Counted from the first letter of the stretch, positions 11,689 through 24,253 are shown. The stretch is 64,000 nt of DNA from Apiosordaria backusii (GCA_030549205.1 JAUKTV010000003.1:2108001-2172000), one strand, 5' to 3'. Program-made: numbers and translations. The notes: generated from the sequence alone by a model not told the origin.

Positions 11689-12279
11689 ATGGGCGTAACA
11701 AGAATAACCCATGTCCATGGAGACGGACCCTCACCTGCTCGCGGGCAAAAGGTGGTCATCGAATATACTGGCTGGTTGAAAGACACCAGCCAACCAGAAA
11801 ATAAGGGCCATCAGTAAGTGGCAATCCCCGCCCCATACCTTTCCTTCGTAGAACTAACAGAATCCTCCTCCTTAGGTTCGACTCTTCCATTGGCCGCGGA
11901 GACTTTTCAACAGAGATCGGGATGGGGAAACTGATCAGAGGTATGCATGCCGAGTAACAAGACCGCTGTGACGAGTTGTAAGCTGACGGCATGAACAGGT
12001 TGGGACGAGGCGGTCCTCGACATGAGGGTCGGGGAGAGGGCAACTCTAGACATTACGAGCGACTTCGGGTATGGCGAGAGGTATATGACTATAGTTTCCC
12101 ACCAAGATTAGTCACGAGAAGTAACTGACAAACCATCTATTACAGAGGCTTCCGTGGACACATCCCACCCAATGCGGATCTGATCTTGTAAGTGCTCTTG
12201 AAAGCTACCGGCCTGACTCATATGAACTTCTGCTAACTTGCTTCCCCCAAGTGACGTATATCTAAAGGCTGTTCAGTGA
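11689..12279 (+). CDS. FKBP12-type peptidyl-prolyl cis-trans isomerase
   Basis: Five exons: 11689-11813, 11876-11940, 11999-12080, 12146-12187 and 12252-12279, giving about 112 residues with no targeting signal, so cytosolic or nuclear. It is a single FKBP domain that catalyses prolyl isomerisation and, in relatives, binds FK506 and rapamycin. Pocket residues of FKBP12 are visible: Tyr in EYTGW, Phe-Asp in QFDSS, Ile-Arg-Gly-Trp in LIRGWDE, Tyr in FGYGERG, and Phe in LIFDVYL. Two departures stand out: about six extra residues in the loop before FDSS (KDTSQPENKGHQ), and Leu where FKBP12 has Val55. All introns are 58-66 nt with consensus ends, and the fourth exon is only 42 nt. Confidence 0.9.
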
Positions 12280-13232
12280 TTTGACCAGGCTGTCTTTGGT
12301 GGAGCAAGTAGTTGGTAACTTGTACAGGCAGGGAATGTTGAAAGTCCGAGTTTCATGTTGCAGTTAGCAAACCTATCTCATTGCCCTGGGGTTTTCCTTG
12401 CTGAAGTAGATATTTCTCGTCGATGACATTTAGCAATCTTGACATACATCAGCACTTCAGAGTCACCAACGTGTTTCTGGCCACCGATAGTACATGAGGC
12501 AAACCATAAGTAACTCATCACGACTTCCGTCCCTTTGTCATGGGGAGCCTCATCGGAAAACAGTTATGAATGGAAGTCAAAAGTCGATGAGCGAAACAGT
12601 TGATGTCCTTCGTCAATTGCATGGCCAAGGGTACCTGGCGGGAAAAGCGGGTCTAATTGCCCCACTAGGCACCAGGGGTGGCCACAATCCATCATGGGTC
12701 ATGGTTTAGAAATCACGATTAGATTCCATGCAGCTCTGACAGCTCATACACAGTAATCGTATCTTGTACACATGGAGTTGCTCTGCTCTTGAAGAAGCCG
12801 CCTGTAATCCGAGGCAAACTGTAGTAAAAACCGTAACTAAAAACATTCGAAAAAAGACTACGGATATTTCACAGGTCACCCATTCTAGATTTCGTACTGT
12901 TATCTGAACTTTGCCATAAAAAGAACCGTTTCAATCGTTGTCGCAACCCCCAGGCTGTCACTGCCCCACCACTCTAGCTCCCAAGGCACCCAGCCAACCA
13001 CCTATCGCACCATCCCCCGCAGTCCAGCTCGGTGGCGGGGCTGACCTGACCTTGCACCGCCAACTCTCAAACTGAAGTGCCGCCTCGACCGAGTGCAACA
13101 CCAACGCCCGTCCAACTCCAGCATCTTGATTAACTTCACTAAAAACTCTGCCATCCTCCATCAAATAAACTTGTCAAGCTGGGGAAACGCAAAGTATCCG
13201 ACGGGGATCTGCCTATCTCCCTCAAGAAAACC
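12280..13232. other. Intergenic region, FKBP 3' end and UBA1 promoter
   Basis: No gene seen. An A-rich stretch with CATAAAAAG near 12915 is a weak TATA-like candidate for UBA1, followed by a C-rich leader. Confidence 0.5.
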
Positions 13233-16200
13233 ATGACTGTACGTGTGCCCGGCCCGCCATTCGCCAACATTCTCGCCCTCGTGTCCAGCTCGGACAAGCT
13301 TAAACTAACTGCCTGTGATGCCATCTAGGACAAGAAGCTCCCCGAGGAGGTCGACCTCGTCACTCGGATGCAGGTCGACGAGTCGGTAGTGGGCAGCACC
13401 GAAATCGACGAGTCGCTCTACAGCAGACAGCTCTATGTCTTGGGCCACGAGGCCATGAAGCGCATGGGCGCTTCCAACGTTCTCATCGTTGGGCAAAAGG
13501 GTCTCGGTGTCGAAATCGCAAAGAATGTCGCTCTCGCCGGTGTCAAGAGCGTTACCCTCTACGACCCGGCGCCGGTCGCCATCGCAGATCTCTCCTCCAA
13601 CTTCTTTCTGCATCCGGAAGATGTTGGCAAGCCTCGCGACGAGGTCGTGGCCCCACGTGTCGCCGAGCTCAACGCCTACACACCGGTTCATGTTCACCAA
13701 TCTGCGAGGTATGAAGAATGATATATTTTTTGGGTAGTCGTGTGTTGGCTAACGGATATGTGTCGTGTTCAGCCTCGGCGAGAACTTGTCACAGTTCGAC
13801 AAGTACCAGGTTGTTGTCCTTACTAATACTCCACAACACCTCAAAGTCGTCATTGGCGATTACTGCCACGAGAAGGGCATTTACTTTATCGCTGCCGATA
13901 CAGCTGGTCTGTTCGCCAACATCTTTTGCGATTTCGGCAACAACTTCACCGTTCTCGACTCTAGTGGCGAAAATCCACTTAGCGGCATAGTGGCAGGCAT
14001 CGATGAGGAAGGCCTCGTTTCTGCTCTGGATGAGACACGGCACGGGCTGGAAGATGGCGACTATGTGGCGTTCACCGAGGTGGAGGGTATGGAGGGTCTG
14101 AATGGAGCCGAGCCCCGAAAGGTCACAGTCAAGGGTCCATACACCTTCTCTATCGGCGATGTATCTGGTCTTGGGCAGTACAAGCGCGGGGGTCTTTATC
14201 AGCAAGTCAAGATGCCCAAGTTCATCAACTTCAAGAGCATCTCTGCGGCTATGAAGGAGCCTGAATTTGTCATCTCTGATTTTGCCAAATTTGATCGCCC
14301 ACAACAGCTTCACATTGGATTCCAAGCGCTGCATGCGTTTGCTGAGAACAAGGGCCGTCTTCCCCGGCCCATGAATGACGAGGATGCACTTGTGGTTATC
14401 AACTCGGCCAAGAAATTCGCCGAGCAAGAAGGAATCGAGGTTGAATGGGACGAGAAGCTGCTGAAGGAACTCAGCTACCAAGCTACTGGTGATTTGAACC
14501 CAATGGCCGCCTTCTTCGGTGGTCTGACAGCCCAAGAAGTGCTCAAGGCTGTTTCTGGAAAGTTCAACCCAGTACAGCAATTCATGTACTTTGACTCGCT
14601 CGAATCACTTCCAACGAGTGTTGCTCGCACTGAGGAGCTTTGTCAGCCTACTGGCACTCGCTATGATGGTCAGATCGCCGTCTTTGGCCGGGAATTCCAG
14701 GACAAGATTGCCAATGTCAGACAGTTCCTCGTCGGTGCTGGCGCCATTGGTTGCGAGATGCTCAAGAACTGGGCCATGATCGGCCTTGGAACTGGCCCTC
14801 GCGGCAAGATCATTGTTACCGATATGGACTCGATCGAGAAGAGCAATCTCAACAGACAGTTCCTCTTCCGGCCCAAGGATGTCGGTCAGATGAAGAGTGA
14901 CTGTGCTGCCAGAGCGGTTCAGGCGATGAACCCCGAGCTGGTTGGTCATATCGTCACCCTTAAGGACCGGGTTAGCCCCGAAACCGAGCACATCTTCAAC
15001 GAGGACTTCTGGAACGACTTGGACGGGGTTACCAATGCGCTTGACAATGTTGAGGCGAGAACTTATGTCGACAGAAGATGTGTCTTCTTCCATAAGCCTC
15101 TCCTCGAAAGCGGCACTCTTGGTACAAAGGGTAATACTCAAGTTGTCCTTCCTAAGATCACCGAGTCATACTCTTCCTCGCAGGATCCGCCCGAGCAGTC
15201 TTTCCCCATGTGCACTCTTCGTAGTTTCCCCAACAAGATCGAGCACACCATTGCATGGGCTCGTGAGTTGTTTGAGAGCTCTTTCGTCAAGCCTGCCGAG
15301 ACAGCCAACCTTTACCTCACTCAGCCGAACTACCTCGCGACTACGCTGAAGCAAGGCGGGAACGAGAAGGCCACTCTTGAGATGCTCCTCGACTACCTTA
15401 AGAATGATAGGGCTCTCACCTTCGAGGACTGCGTTCAGTGGGGCCGCATGCTGTTTGAGAAGCAGTACAACAATGCTATCCAGCAGCTGCTCTACAACTT
15501 CCCCAAGGATTCCGTTTCGTCTACGGGCACCCCGTTCTGGTCTGGGCCAAAGCGTGCCCCGGATCCGTTAAAGTTCGATGTGAACAACCCCACTCACTAC
15601 AGCTTTATTGTGGCTGCGACCAACTTGCATGCTTTCAACTACAACATCAATGTTAAGGACAAGACGAAGGAGGATTATATCCAGGCTTTGGAGTCGATGA
15701 TTGTTCCTGACTTTTCTCCCGACTCCAATGTCAAGATTCAGGCTGACGAGAAGGAGCCTGTACGTTTGCAACCGAGAGAAATGTGTCTAGATTTATACTG
15801 ACCCTTTATAGGATCCGAATGCCAACGCCGGCGCGTTTGATGACGAGGCCGAGCTGGGCAACTTGTTGAAGCAGCTTCCCGACCCCAAGTCCCTCGCTGG
15901 CTTCAAGCTCACCCCAGTCGAGTTTGAGAAGGACGACGACACCAACTACCACATCGACTTCATCACCGCCGCCAGCAACCTCCGCGCCGACAACTACAAG
16001 ATCGAGCAGGCAGACAGACACAAGACCAAATTCATCGCCGGCAAGATCATCCCCGCCATCGCCACCACCACGGCCTTGGTCACCGGTCTGGTCATCCTCG
16101 AGCTCTACAAGATCATCGACGGCAAGGATGACATTGAGCAGTACAAGAACGGTTTCGTCAATCTCGCGCTTCCCTTCTTCGGCTTCAGTGAGCCGGTCGC

Positions 16201-16546
16201 CAGCCCTAAGGTGGAGTACACCGGCCCCAACGGCAAGGTGACACTTGACAAGATTTGGGACCGGTTCGAGGTCAGTGACATCACCCTGCGGGAGCTGATT
16301 GACGACTTCAAGTCGAGAGGCTTGGAGATCTCCATGGTGAGCTCGGGGGTGAGCTTGCTGTACGCGGCTTTCTTCCCGCCGGCGAAGAGAAAGGACAGAT
16401 ACCCGATGAAGTTGAGCAAGTTGATGGAGACGGTGAGCAAGAAGGAGATTCCGGAGCACCAGAGGGAGCTGATTTTTGATGTGGTGACGGAGGATGCGGA
16501 CGGGGAGGATGTGGAGGTGCCGTACATTAAGGTCAAGATTAGGTAA
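13233..16546 (+). CDS. uba1: Ubiquitin-activating enzyme E1
   Basis: Four exons: 13233-13238 (only Met-Thr), 13329-13708, 13773-15759 and 15812-16546, giving 1035 residues, the normal E1 length. The enzyme adenylates the ubiquitin C-terminus with ATP, forms a thioester, and passes ubiquitin to E2 enzymes in cytosol and nucleus. The inactive adenylation half carries VLIVGQKGLGVEIAKN. The active half carries VGAGAIGCEMLKNWA and DMDSIEKSNLNRQFLFR, which bind ATP. The catalytic cysteine is Cys609 in PMCTLRSFPNKIEHTIAWA. The last 100 residues form the ubiquitin-fold domain that binds E2. The six-base first exon is odd but the splice sites are good and the frame downstream has no better start. No defects are seen. 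Confidence 0.97.
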
Positions 16547-17018
16547 ATGCTTGGGGTCAGGATGAGCGCAAGATAAGATGGGATGGAAAACAAGCCAATA
16601 GCTCACTATGTGCACAAACAGCGGATTGGAGATTAGGTTAGATTTCTATTTGGGGGGAAAGTTAGATCCCCCTTTGGTTCTGATAACATGCTTTTGTAGC
16701 AGGGTCAGTAAGCTATTGATGAATTGACTTTGAGACAACGTTCGAGAATGTGCTGTGAGAATGTATTGTGTAAATGTATCTCTTGTGAGAATGTACATAC
16801 CATGACAATGTATCAAGCAAAAGTGAACAAATTGATATTTTCACATATGGTAAAAAATATGTACAAGTTGAATGTTATATAGTCAAGTAGTATATCTACT
16901 TTTCACTCTCCAAAAGCTTTCCTTTTACAAATATATATACAACCCTCCTCCCTCTTATTACATCCACGTTTATATACTCTCACATAGGTACTGTAGTCTC
17001 ACTCAACAGTGACCTTGT
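16547..17018. other. Convergent 3' ends of UBA1 and glucoamylase
   Basis: AT-rich spacer with recurring GAGAATGTA/ACAATGTA words near 16745-16815. No gene seen; it should hold both polyadenylation regions. Confidence 0.5.
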
Positions 17019-19250
17019 TCAGCAACCACCAGAGCTCCCCCCCGGCCCCTCAAACGCCTCGTCCCTCTCAGCCAGCACCTCCTCGCTCCCGTCCTTGACG
17101 CAAGCCGGCACCTCCAGCACCCTCTCCTCCTCCTCCACGATCCAGTCTTGTCCGCAATCCTGCTGTCTAGCGTACTTGTATCTCAATGTAGTAACACCCT
17201 CTTCCATCTCCAATGGGATGGTGGCATACCAAAGCGGCCTCTCAGCAGTGTACTTGCTGCTCATCAAGGGGTACGCCGTGTCCAAGTCCCAGTTACCAAG
17301 AGTGGGGGAGTTGCCGACGACGTAGAGGTTCTCGCCGTAGTAGGTGCTAGCATTGAGCTGGAACAACACGTTGGAGATGCAAGGGATCGTGACGTTGGGG
17401 GCACCGGCTTGGGTGGCGGGGGCGTAGGTGCCTTTTACCGAGGACCCGACGCAGGTGGTGGGGAGAGAGATATCCTTGGGAACCCAGGAGGTGGGGAGGT
17501 GGCCTTGGCGGCGGTGGTTCATGCCGATGAAGGAGGCGAAGGACCAGGTTAGGTTCGCGGCGGAGATGGGGGAATAGGGGGCGGTTTTGAGGAATTGCTC
17601 CGCGAGCATCCCGTTGGGGGGGGTGTACTTTTGACTAACGGCAACAAAAGAATCGGCGTAGGTTTTTACGAGGGACTTGATGATGTGGTAGGCGGGGTGG
17701 AGTTTACCGAAGGTGCCGGTGCGAGCCAAGGGGTAGAGGTCTTTGAAGAAGGGGAGGGAGGTGGGGGTTATGGTGAGGGAGTTGGATTTCTCCCAGGAGG
17801 CGATGGCTGCGTAGAGGTACTCGGCTGACCCTAAAGTGATGAGGTACCAGGGGTTGCCGTTGAAGTAGGTGTCCTCTGGGTAGCGGCCTAGGGCGATGCC
17901 TTTGTTTTTGGGGGTGCCCTTGTTGATTGGGTAGAGGGCGGGGTCGCGGAAGGTGTCGACAAAGTTCTTGAAGTTGGCGAGCATGCGGGGGTGGCAGGGC
18001 TGGAGGGAGGGGGAGTCGCATGGGGCGGAGGGGTCGAAGGCGACGAGGGCGCCTAGGACGGTGTTGGCGTCGACGCCGCCGCGGTTGTGGCTTCCTTGGA
18101 TGAAGTTGGCGGTCATGAACTTGCCGTTCCAGTAGGACTGGAGGAAGCAGAGGACTTGGGGTGCTTCGGAGCAGGCCGTGCAGGGGAGGCCGAGGGTCTT
18201 GGCTAGGGTGCCGCCCTCGACGAGGGAGCGGTACTGAGCTTGGGTGGTGAAGAAGCTGGCGCCGTTGACTTCTTCCCAGAGGTCGAAACCGGTGGAGTTC
18301 CTAGACAGAGAAATGTCAGCCTTGTGTTTCCCCAGATTTCAACAACATGATGGTCACGCGGTCACGTTGTTGAGGTAAGCTGCATGTTTCCAGACGCTTG
18401 TCATCTGTCATCCTTGCCATGCATATGATAGCCGGCAGGACTCGAAGAACACAAGTGATGATCCCAAGAAAAGACGGGAGCTTACCAGTATTGTCCAACA
18501 TAGGCGAGATCGTTGGCGATGATGGGCCAAATCTCATCCCTCACCCGCACGGTCTGCCCCTTTGAGACAAGGTAGTTCGAGTACTGGATGAGCGAGATGG
18601 CTCTAAGCGGAGGCCCGTCGCGCTGAGGACGACCCCAGTTGCCGTTATATCTCGAGCCATCCGCCATGTACTTGGGTTCACCCAACCCAGCGCCATTAGG
18701 AAGGAATGTCCCTGAGGGGTTGCTAACCGTCTGGAGACGGGCCTGACCGTAGATGTAGTCATTAATCAACGGCTCGAGAGCCTTGTTTCCAAACAGAAAA
18801 TCATCGATCAAAGTCCGGAAGGTCAAGGCCGCGTCACGAGTCCAGGTGAAGAAGTCTGGTTTGGTGTGTCCTCATGTTAGTCAACATAATCATGCAAGGC
18901 ATGTCGGCGGCAAGCACTCACAATCAGGATTCTCCTTGGACGGGCTGGCAATCACAAGACCACGACCAGCACCAGGAACCTTGACTCCGTTGGGGCCGAT
19001 GTTGTCAAGAATACCCTGCAGAGCAATGGGCGTCTCTTTATCAAAATAATGCAGTCAGCGCGCTTGCTCAGGTTGTACACGCCTCGTCATCGACATGATC
19101 ACCATCTCATCCCCTCCAAATTGGGGTTCAAAATAATTTCTTACCCTGCTTGATAAACTTCTCCAGCTGAATAGCTCCAATCAGCGAGGCACTGACACCC
19201 TGGCCAGCAGCCAACAGGCCAGCCAGCGCAAGATTCGAAATCGAAGGCAT
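17019..19250 (-). CDS. gla-1: Secreted glucoamylase, GH15 with CBM20
   Basis: Four exons on the minus strand: 19250-19145, 19035-18922, 18855-18486 and 18300-17019, giving 623 residues. It is a glucan 1,4-alpha-glucosidase that releases glucose from starch ends outside the cell. A signal peptide (MPSISNLALAGLLAAGQGVSA) opens the protein. GH15 landmarks are SPSKENPDYFFTWTRDAAL, GRPQRDGPPLRA and DLWEEVNGASFF. Glu206 aligns with the general acid Glu179 of the Aspergillus enzyme and Glu431 (MLAEQF) with the general base Glu400. A starch-binding CBM20 occupies about residues 500-608 with GNWD and PLWYATI. The long Ser/Thr-rich linker of Aspergillus enzymes is reduced to about 20 residues here, as I recall for Neurospora-type enzymes. 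The promoter has a TATA-like site and a CreA-type core. Confidence 0.95.
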
Positions 19251-20977
19251 CTTTTCGGTGATCAATTGACGGAACAAGAAAAGAGTCGGGAGACGTGTGT
19301 GAAACTGTCTCTGCCCTCTTTTCCAAACCTCACAATTGGGGGGCTGATCCTCATCTTAAATACTCCGCCTTAGTTCGCTTCCCACCAGCCCATGATGATG
19401 CCGTCAAGCATCAATAACACACTTCCCACTCAATCATCACCAGCTTTTCGATATCGGCCCTTCACAGCCAAACCAAGTTCGGATCCGGGTAGTGTCAGTC
19501 TCGGTACGGCCTCGGCTGCATGTAATGGAATGATGTGGTGCACATACATAGCGTACATACACCCTGGACGCATACACATAGCGTATATACACTACAACCT
19601 GATCTCCGCGCGCGCCCTAGTACCGGTAGCGTTGTAATCTTCCCGTTTCTTAGCGACCTACTCCAAGATCCCCTCCGGGATCGTAAAAAAAAACGTGGTT
19701 GCCGAGAAAGCACATTGTTTACTTTTGGTCTTCTGCATGTCATCCATCTCCATCCCCTGGCGTCTTGGTCATGTCAAGCCTGGCACCACTGAACACCAAG
19801 CCACCGTGCGGTCCAATTCATTGAACCTGTGGCATAACGCAAAAGCGAAGATCAGATCATGGAGAACACACAACATGACGCAAGTCTAAAATAGAGGGTG
19901 TACGTGATCAAAGGAAAACGGGTAGATGCCCGCAACTGGAGCCGTCCGTCCGTCACGGTGTTCCTGTAATACCTCCGGGGAAGTCGCAACGGTTGTGGAG
20001 AACCTCCCCCGCCATCAGGTAGCTTCAAGCACGATGTCAACGGCCGTGGACTCGTAGCCATGGTAAGCTACCAAGGCATCTGAATGAACATGAACAGTCA
20101 GTTAGTTTGGCGATGCATATGTCATCAGCTAGAACGGCACAAATTGGAATACAATTTCTCCTATGTCCATCCTGTTGCTGCACGTATATCCAGTTCTTCT
20201 TCAACAACGCCCCAGTCATCCTCATCTTGGACCCCTCCCCTCCCCTGCCCCTCATGCCATGCTGCCGGAGTGCCATCCTCGGCCTCACTCAAATCCATGA
20301 TTCCCCCGATGCCAGTCCCCCCGCCTCCCCAAGCGACCGAGAAATTGACCGAGGCCCCGTCATCCACCGAAAGGTCAACCTCAACCTCAACCTCACCACG
20401 AACACGTGCATTCACGCTCCACATGTTCATGTACGCCCGAGTCCACCTTTATGGCCCAAAGACAGAAATAGTACACTATGCAGAGAGTGGTTCTTTTGTT
20501 ATCTGTCCCTTTAGATCAAGATATGATAATGTGTGGTGTATGTGTGTGCATCTGTCTACAATCAGTTTTACCTCCCCGCCATCGTCCTTTTCAGGCCCCA
20601 GAATACACTTATAATATACAAATAGATCAAAAGGACTGGGGATACCCCCCATAGTCCTCGTTCACTGACCAAGCCAAAAAAGCTCAACACCATTCCAATG
20701 CATGCAAAAAAAGCAAGGCCAACTCCATTTCCATTTTTCACCTACCAACCACCCTTCCTCTCTACCTCTCTCTGTATTTTGACTCATCTCTCCCACTCTC
20801 TACTACAGCCAGAGAAATACAATCCGTTCCGTCCAAATTGTTGGATAAACTGATCGTATACACCGAGTGATCACATGTCGTAGTTTGCTGTTGTACAGTT
20901 ACAAGGAAAAAAGGCAAGAACGTCGAAATGATCGTATACTTTTTCGCTCGTAGCCCGTATCCGTCGTCATTCTTAAA
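19251..20977. other. Glucoamylase promoter and MDJ1 3' spacer
   Basis: On the minus strand, TATTTAAG at 19355-19362 is a TATA candidate about 105 bases before the glucoamylase start. GCGGAG at 19363-19368, just upstream, fits the CreA core SYGGRG expected for carbon repression. A short duplicated element CATAGCGTAYATACAC occurs at about 19546-19562 and 19576-19592. A 90-codon acidic minus-strand frame at 20161-20430 has no recognisable domain and is not called as a gene. Confidence 0.45.
19355..19368 (-). promoter_or_regulatory. TATA-like element and CreA core of glucoamylase
   Basis: Read on the minus strand the site is GCGGAGTATTTAAG, a SYGGRG carbon-repressor core abutting a TATA-like box about 105 bases before the start codon. 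Starch-degrading genes are generally repressed by glucose through CreA/CRE-1; direct control here is inferred. Confidence 0.4.
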
Positions 20978-22722
20978 TTATTTCTTGTCGGAATCATCCT
21001 TCTTGTTCGACTCGTCGTTCTCGCGCATATGATCCGGGTTGTTGGTGAGATTGTGCCAAAGCGACTTCAGGAACCCCTCGTTCTTGTGCGACTCTGCTGA
21101 ACCATCCGACCTAAAACCACAAAAAGAATGCAGGTTAAGCAGTTTGTTCAAATCCATGGAAGAAAAGAAGGTTCTCTCACGTCTTATGCAGGTTCATAAT
21201 CCGCTTCGCCGTCTTGTCGCCCATCTCGTCCGCCAGCATCTCAACAAGTGTCCTCTGGTTCGCAGACAGATACTTGGGCATCGCGACCCTGAATTCCACC
21301 TTCAAGTCACCCATTCCACCTCTCCGGCCTCCCAGCTTAGGCATACCCTTACCCGCGAGCGTCATCTTGTCGCCGGTATTGGTACCCGTCCCAATCCGCA
21401 CCTTAGCCTCCCCCTCCAGCGTCGGGATAACAATCTCACCACCAAGCAGCGCCGTAGTAAGCGGTATCGTAGCCGTATAAAGGATATCCGACCCCTGCCT
21501 CGTAAACTTCGGATCCCTCGCCACCCTCACCAGCACATACAAATCACCCTGCGTCCCCCTCGCATCCGCGCTCGTCGCCCGCCCCATAGCCGGCGCATCA
21601 CCCTCCCCGCTAACCCTCAGCCTCATCCCATCCTCAATACCCCCCGGAATATCAACCGTAATCGACTTCCTCTCCCTCACCACCCCATCTCCCTGGCAGG
21701 TCCTACACTCCGCCCCCTTCGGAATAGCCACCCCGCTCCCTCCACAGCTCCCACACGTACTCGCCATCTGGAAACCCCCACTCATAAAATGCACCTTCGT
21801 CCCCGACCCCCCACAACTCTTGCAAACCGCCTTCTGCGTCCCCTCCTTCAACCCACTCCCCGAGCAAGTCTTGCAAGTCGTCAAAGGCAAGATATTAATT
21901 GTCTTGCTCGCCCCCTTGGCGGCCTCCATAAAGCTCACATTCACCTGCACCTCGATATCATCCCCCTGAATAATCTCCTGCTGCTGAAACGGTCCCCCCC
22001 CTCCCCTTCCTCCCCTCCCACCACCACCAAACGGTCCCCCACCCCCCATAAACGACGAAAACAAATCCTCAAAGTTGATGTTAGACCCAAACCCCCCTTG
22101 CCCACCAAAACCAGCACCAAAGGGGTGTCCCCCACCACCGAAAGGGTGCCCACCAGCAGCCCCCGGACCAGGCTGCGCAGAGGGATCAAACCCAGCAGCA
22201 CCAAACTGGTCAAACTGCTCCCTCTTTTTCGGGTCAGACAAAATCTCATACGCGCTCTGGATCTCGGCGAACTTGTCCTTGGCGGTTGGGTCCTTGTTGG
22301 TGTCCGGGTGGTACTTTTTGGCCAGGCCGTAGTACGCCTTTTTGATGTCGGATTGGGAGGCGCTCTTGGAGACGCCCAGGGTGCCGTAGGGGTCCTTGGG
22401 CGTTGCGAGGTTGGGGCGGGTTGTGTGGAAGGACTATTTTGAACAACCATCAGTCAGCCATTGTATACTCCTCAGGAGTGAAGGTAAAAAGAGGGGGAAT
22501 ACAAACCCTAGGTTGAACAACCACATACTGCACCCCCCTCGGCTTCGCCAGTCGTGCCGAAGCTCTCGTCGCTACGGTGCTGTATCCCGCCACGGAGGAT
22601 GGTCTAACCCGATGCTGCTGGCGACGACATATCGGCGCCGCAGTCGCAGTCGACAACGACCTAGTAACCGGCACAAGCGCAGCTGTTTTCGCAGCCTTGG
22701 GGAGCAGTAAACTCGAATTCAT
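20978..22722 (-). CDS. mdj1: Mitochondrial Hsp40 co-chaperone (DnaJ type I)
   Basis: Three exons: 22722-22507, 22433-21181 and 21110-20978, giving 533 residues. It stimulates the ATPase of mitochondrial Hsp70 in matrix protein folding. The first 70 residues are rich in Arg, Ser and Ala with no acids (ending YSTVATRASARLAKPRG), a typical presequence. The J domain follows with YHPD, then a Gly/Phe-rich segment, then four zinc-binding CxxCxGxG repeats (CKTCSGSG, CKSCGGSG, CGSCGGSG, CRTCQGDG) and the two beta-sandwich C-terminal domains. The last exon adds a lysine/aspartate-rich tail ending KKDDSDKK. The first intron separates the presequence from the J domain. A long reverse-strand frame over exon 2 is a codon-bias shadow. 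Confidence 0.95.
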
Positions 22723-23583
22723 CGCGGATAGAGATAGCTCTTTTGCTCTCGAGACAACCCCTCCAACACAAATTTTGCTGATTATTCAATTGCGCTGGGT
22801 AGGTGACGTCAAAGGGCGTGAAATTTTAAAAAAGCTGAGATAACGAGACAGCAATCAAATAACCTAGATTGAGTGGAAAGAGAAAGAGAGAGAGAGTGAG
22901 TAAGAGAGTTTAAGGATTGGTAATTCCTCTTTGCAAAGCTCCTCAATTCTAAGAAAAGCTTCGATGACAACTTTTTTGACCCGCCGCACTTTCTTCGCCG
23001 GTAGAGAAATGCTTGGCAGCCTGAGGCACCAAACCAAGAGCGCTTATTGGCGGGTTTGTATCAGTGCTCCCCATTCCACCACTTTCTATGGGCCCCACCT
23101 TTCCTTGCTAGCAAGCGGAGCGGAGCGCGACCCGCGATTTTTCTCATTAAAAAACCCGGCCGCAGAAGCACACACGCGTCGGGACTGTCAGCCGGTCGAT
23201 GTCCTCGGCTATCGCAATGTCACAATCGTGGTTGTTATCACTCCAAATCCTAGGAGGTCAAAGGAAGATTGCGAAATGGTATCTTTTGCTATACACGACA
23301 CGGCTTTTTCTACTGCCCGGTATATAAACAAACGAAAAGTGCCAATAACTGACAAAACAAAATGAAAACAAAAAACACCATCCTTCAACGCCATACTCCC
23401 AGATTTGCAGTTGTGGTCGCAGGTATCCTTTCATCCTATCCTTACCCATCCTATCCGTCCGTCCGTACATTTGTTCCTAGTATCGACCGATCCAAACAAC
23501 CCTTATACTCCTACTCTAGACTAAAGGAGTACTGTTCTTCCTCCCGTCTATCCTGAACCTCCTCCTCTGCCTAACCGTCATAA
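22723..23583. other. MDJ1 promoter and SAP30 3' region
   Basis: No gene seen. An ATTGG (inverted CCAAT) at 23046-23050 lies about 325 bases upstream of the MDJ1 start, and a purine-rich AGAGAGAGAG run occurs near 22885. Confidence 0.45.
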
Positions 23584-24253
23584 TTATTTGTCGAGCTCGG
23601 GGGGCAAATGTATATACTCCTTCGGCTTCCTCGTCGGCCTTTCTGGCTTCCTAGTCTTAATCTTGTGCAAAAACTCAACAATAATATCATTCTCTTGCGC
23701 CCCTTGCCCATTAAAATGTTTCCTCACCGCGGTCGACAGCTGGTCTGTTGTTTGTCTTCGCAGTTCTTTTCGTCTTGCGATCGTCGGCGAGTATAGACCG
23801 AGGCTTCCTGGTTGAGTCAAAACCCATTGGTGGTGTTCGCTGACGAAGGTGGTCGGGGTTCTCAATCGGTAGGCTCGGCGGTAGGCGTGGAGGACTTCGC
23901 GGTCAAAAGCTGGCCATTGAAGCTGTGAAGGCGAAAGGAGTTAGTTAAGAGCCGATTATTTGTGCGAAAAGGTCGTGAAACTGGGGGTCAGAAAAGGGGG
24001 AGGAGAGTAGGCTTACACCAGGAACATTCGCTCCTTGCGCGGCTGTTGTTGATGAACCAGCTGCTGTCGTGGTCGCTGGAGCGCTCGTGGCGCTGGCGTT
24101 GGTGACTTCTTTCAGGTTGGAGCCCGTATTGCTTGCGACGCGGCGCATCTTCCCGTTGGACAGGTGTGAATGCCCTCCATTTTTCTCCTTGGTGCTTAGT
24201 GTGTCTGTCTTGGAGTCGTCCTGACCGCCCCGGGCGGCTTTCGCGGGGGCCAT
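23584..24253 (-). CDS. sap30: SAP30-like subunit of Sin3 histone deacetylase complex
   Basis: Two exons, 24253-24017 and 23922-23584, give 191 residues. The first exon encodes a low-complexity, Lys/Ser/Thr/Ala-rich region starting MAPAKAARGGQ. The second encodes the Sin3-binding domain of the Sap30 family: LQWPAFDREVLHAYRRAYRL, HHQWVLTQPGSLGLYSPT, then a helical stretch with RRQTTDQLSTAVRKHF and a basic end KTRKPERPTRKPKEYIHLP. In yeast and animals this domain docks on Sin3 and stabilises the Rpd3L-type deacetylase complex that represses transcription. The splice uses GTAAGC and TTCACAG and keeps phase 0. It is transcribed in the same direction as MDJ1. Confidence 0.88.

Noticed and set aside
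20161..20430. 90-codon acidic minus-strand frame
   Set aside because: No recognisable motif and no supporting splice partner; kept as unproven rather than annotated.
21039..22442. 467-codon forward frame opposite MDJ1
   Set aside because: It mirrors the GC-rich codons of MDJ1 exon 2, is composed largely of Arg/Pro/His/Leu, and has no domain; the minus-strand J-domain protein explains the sequence.
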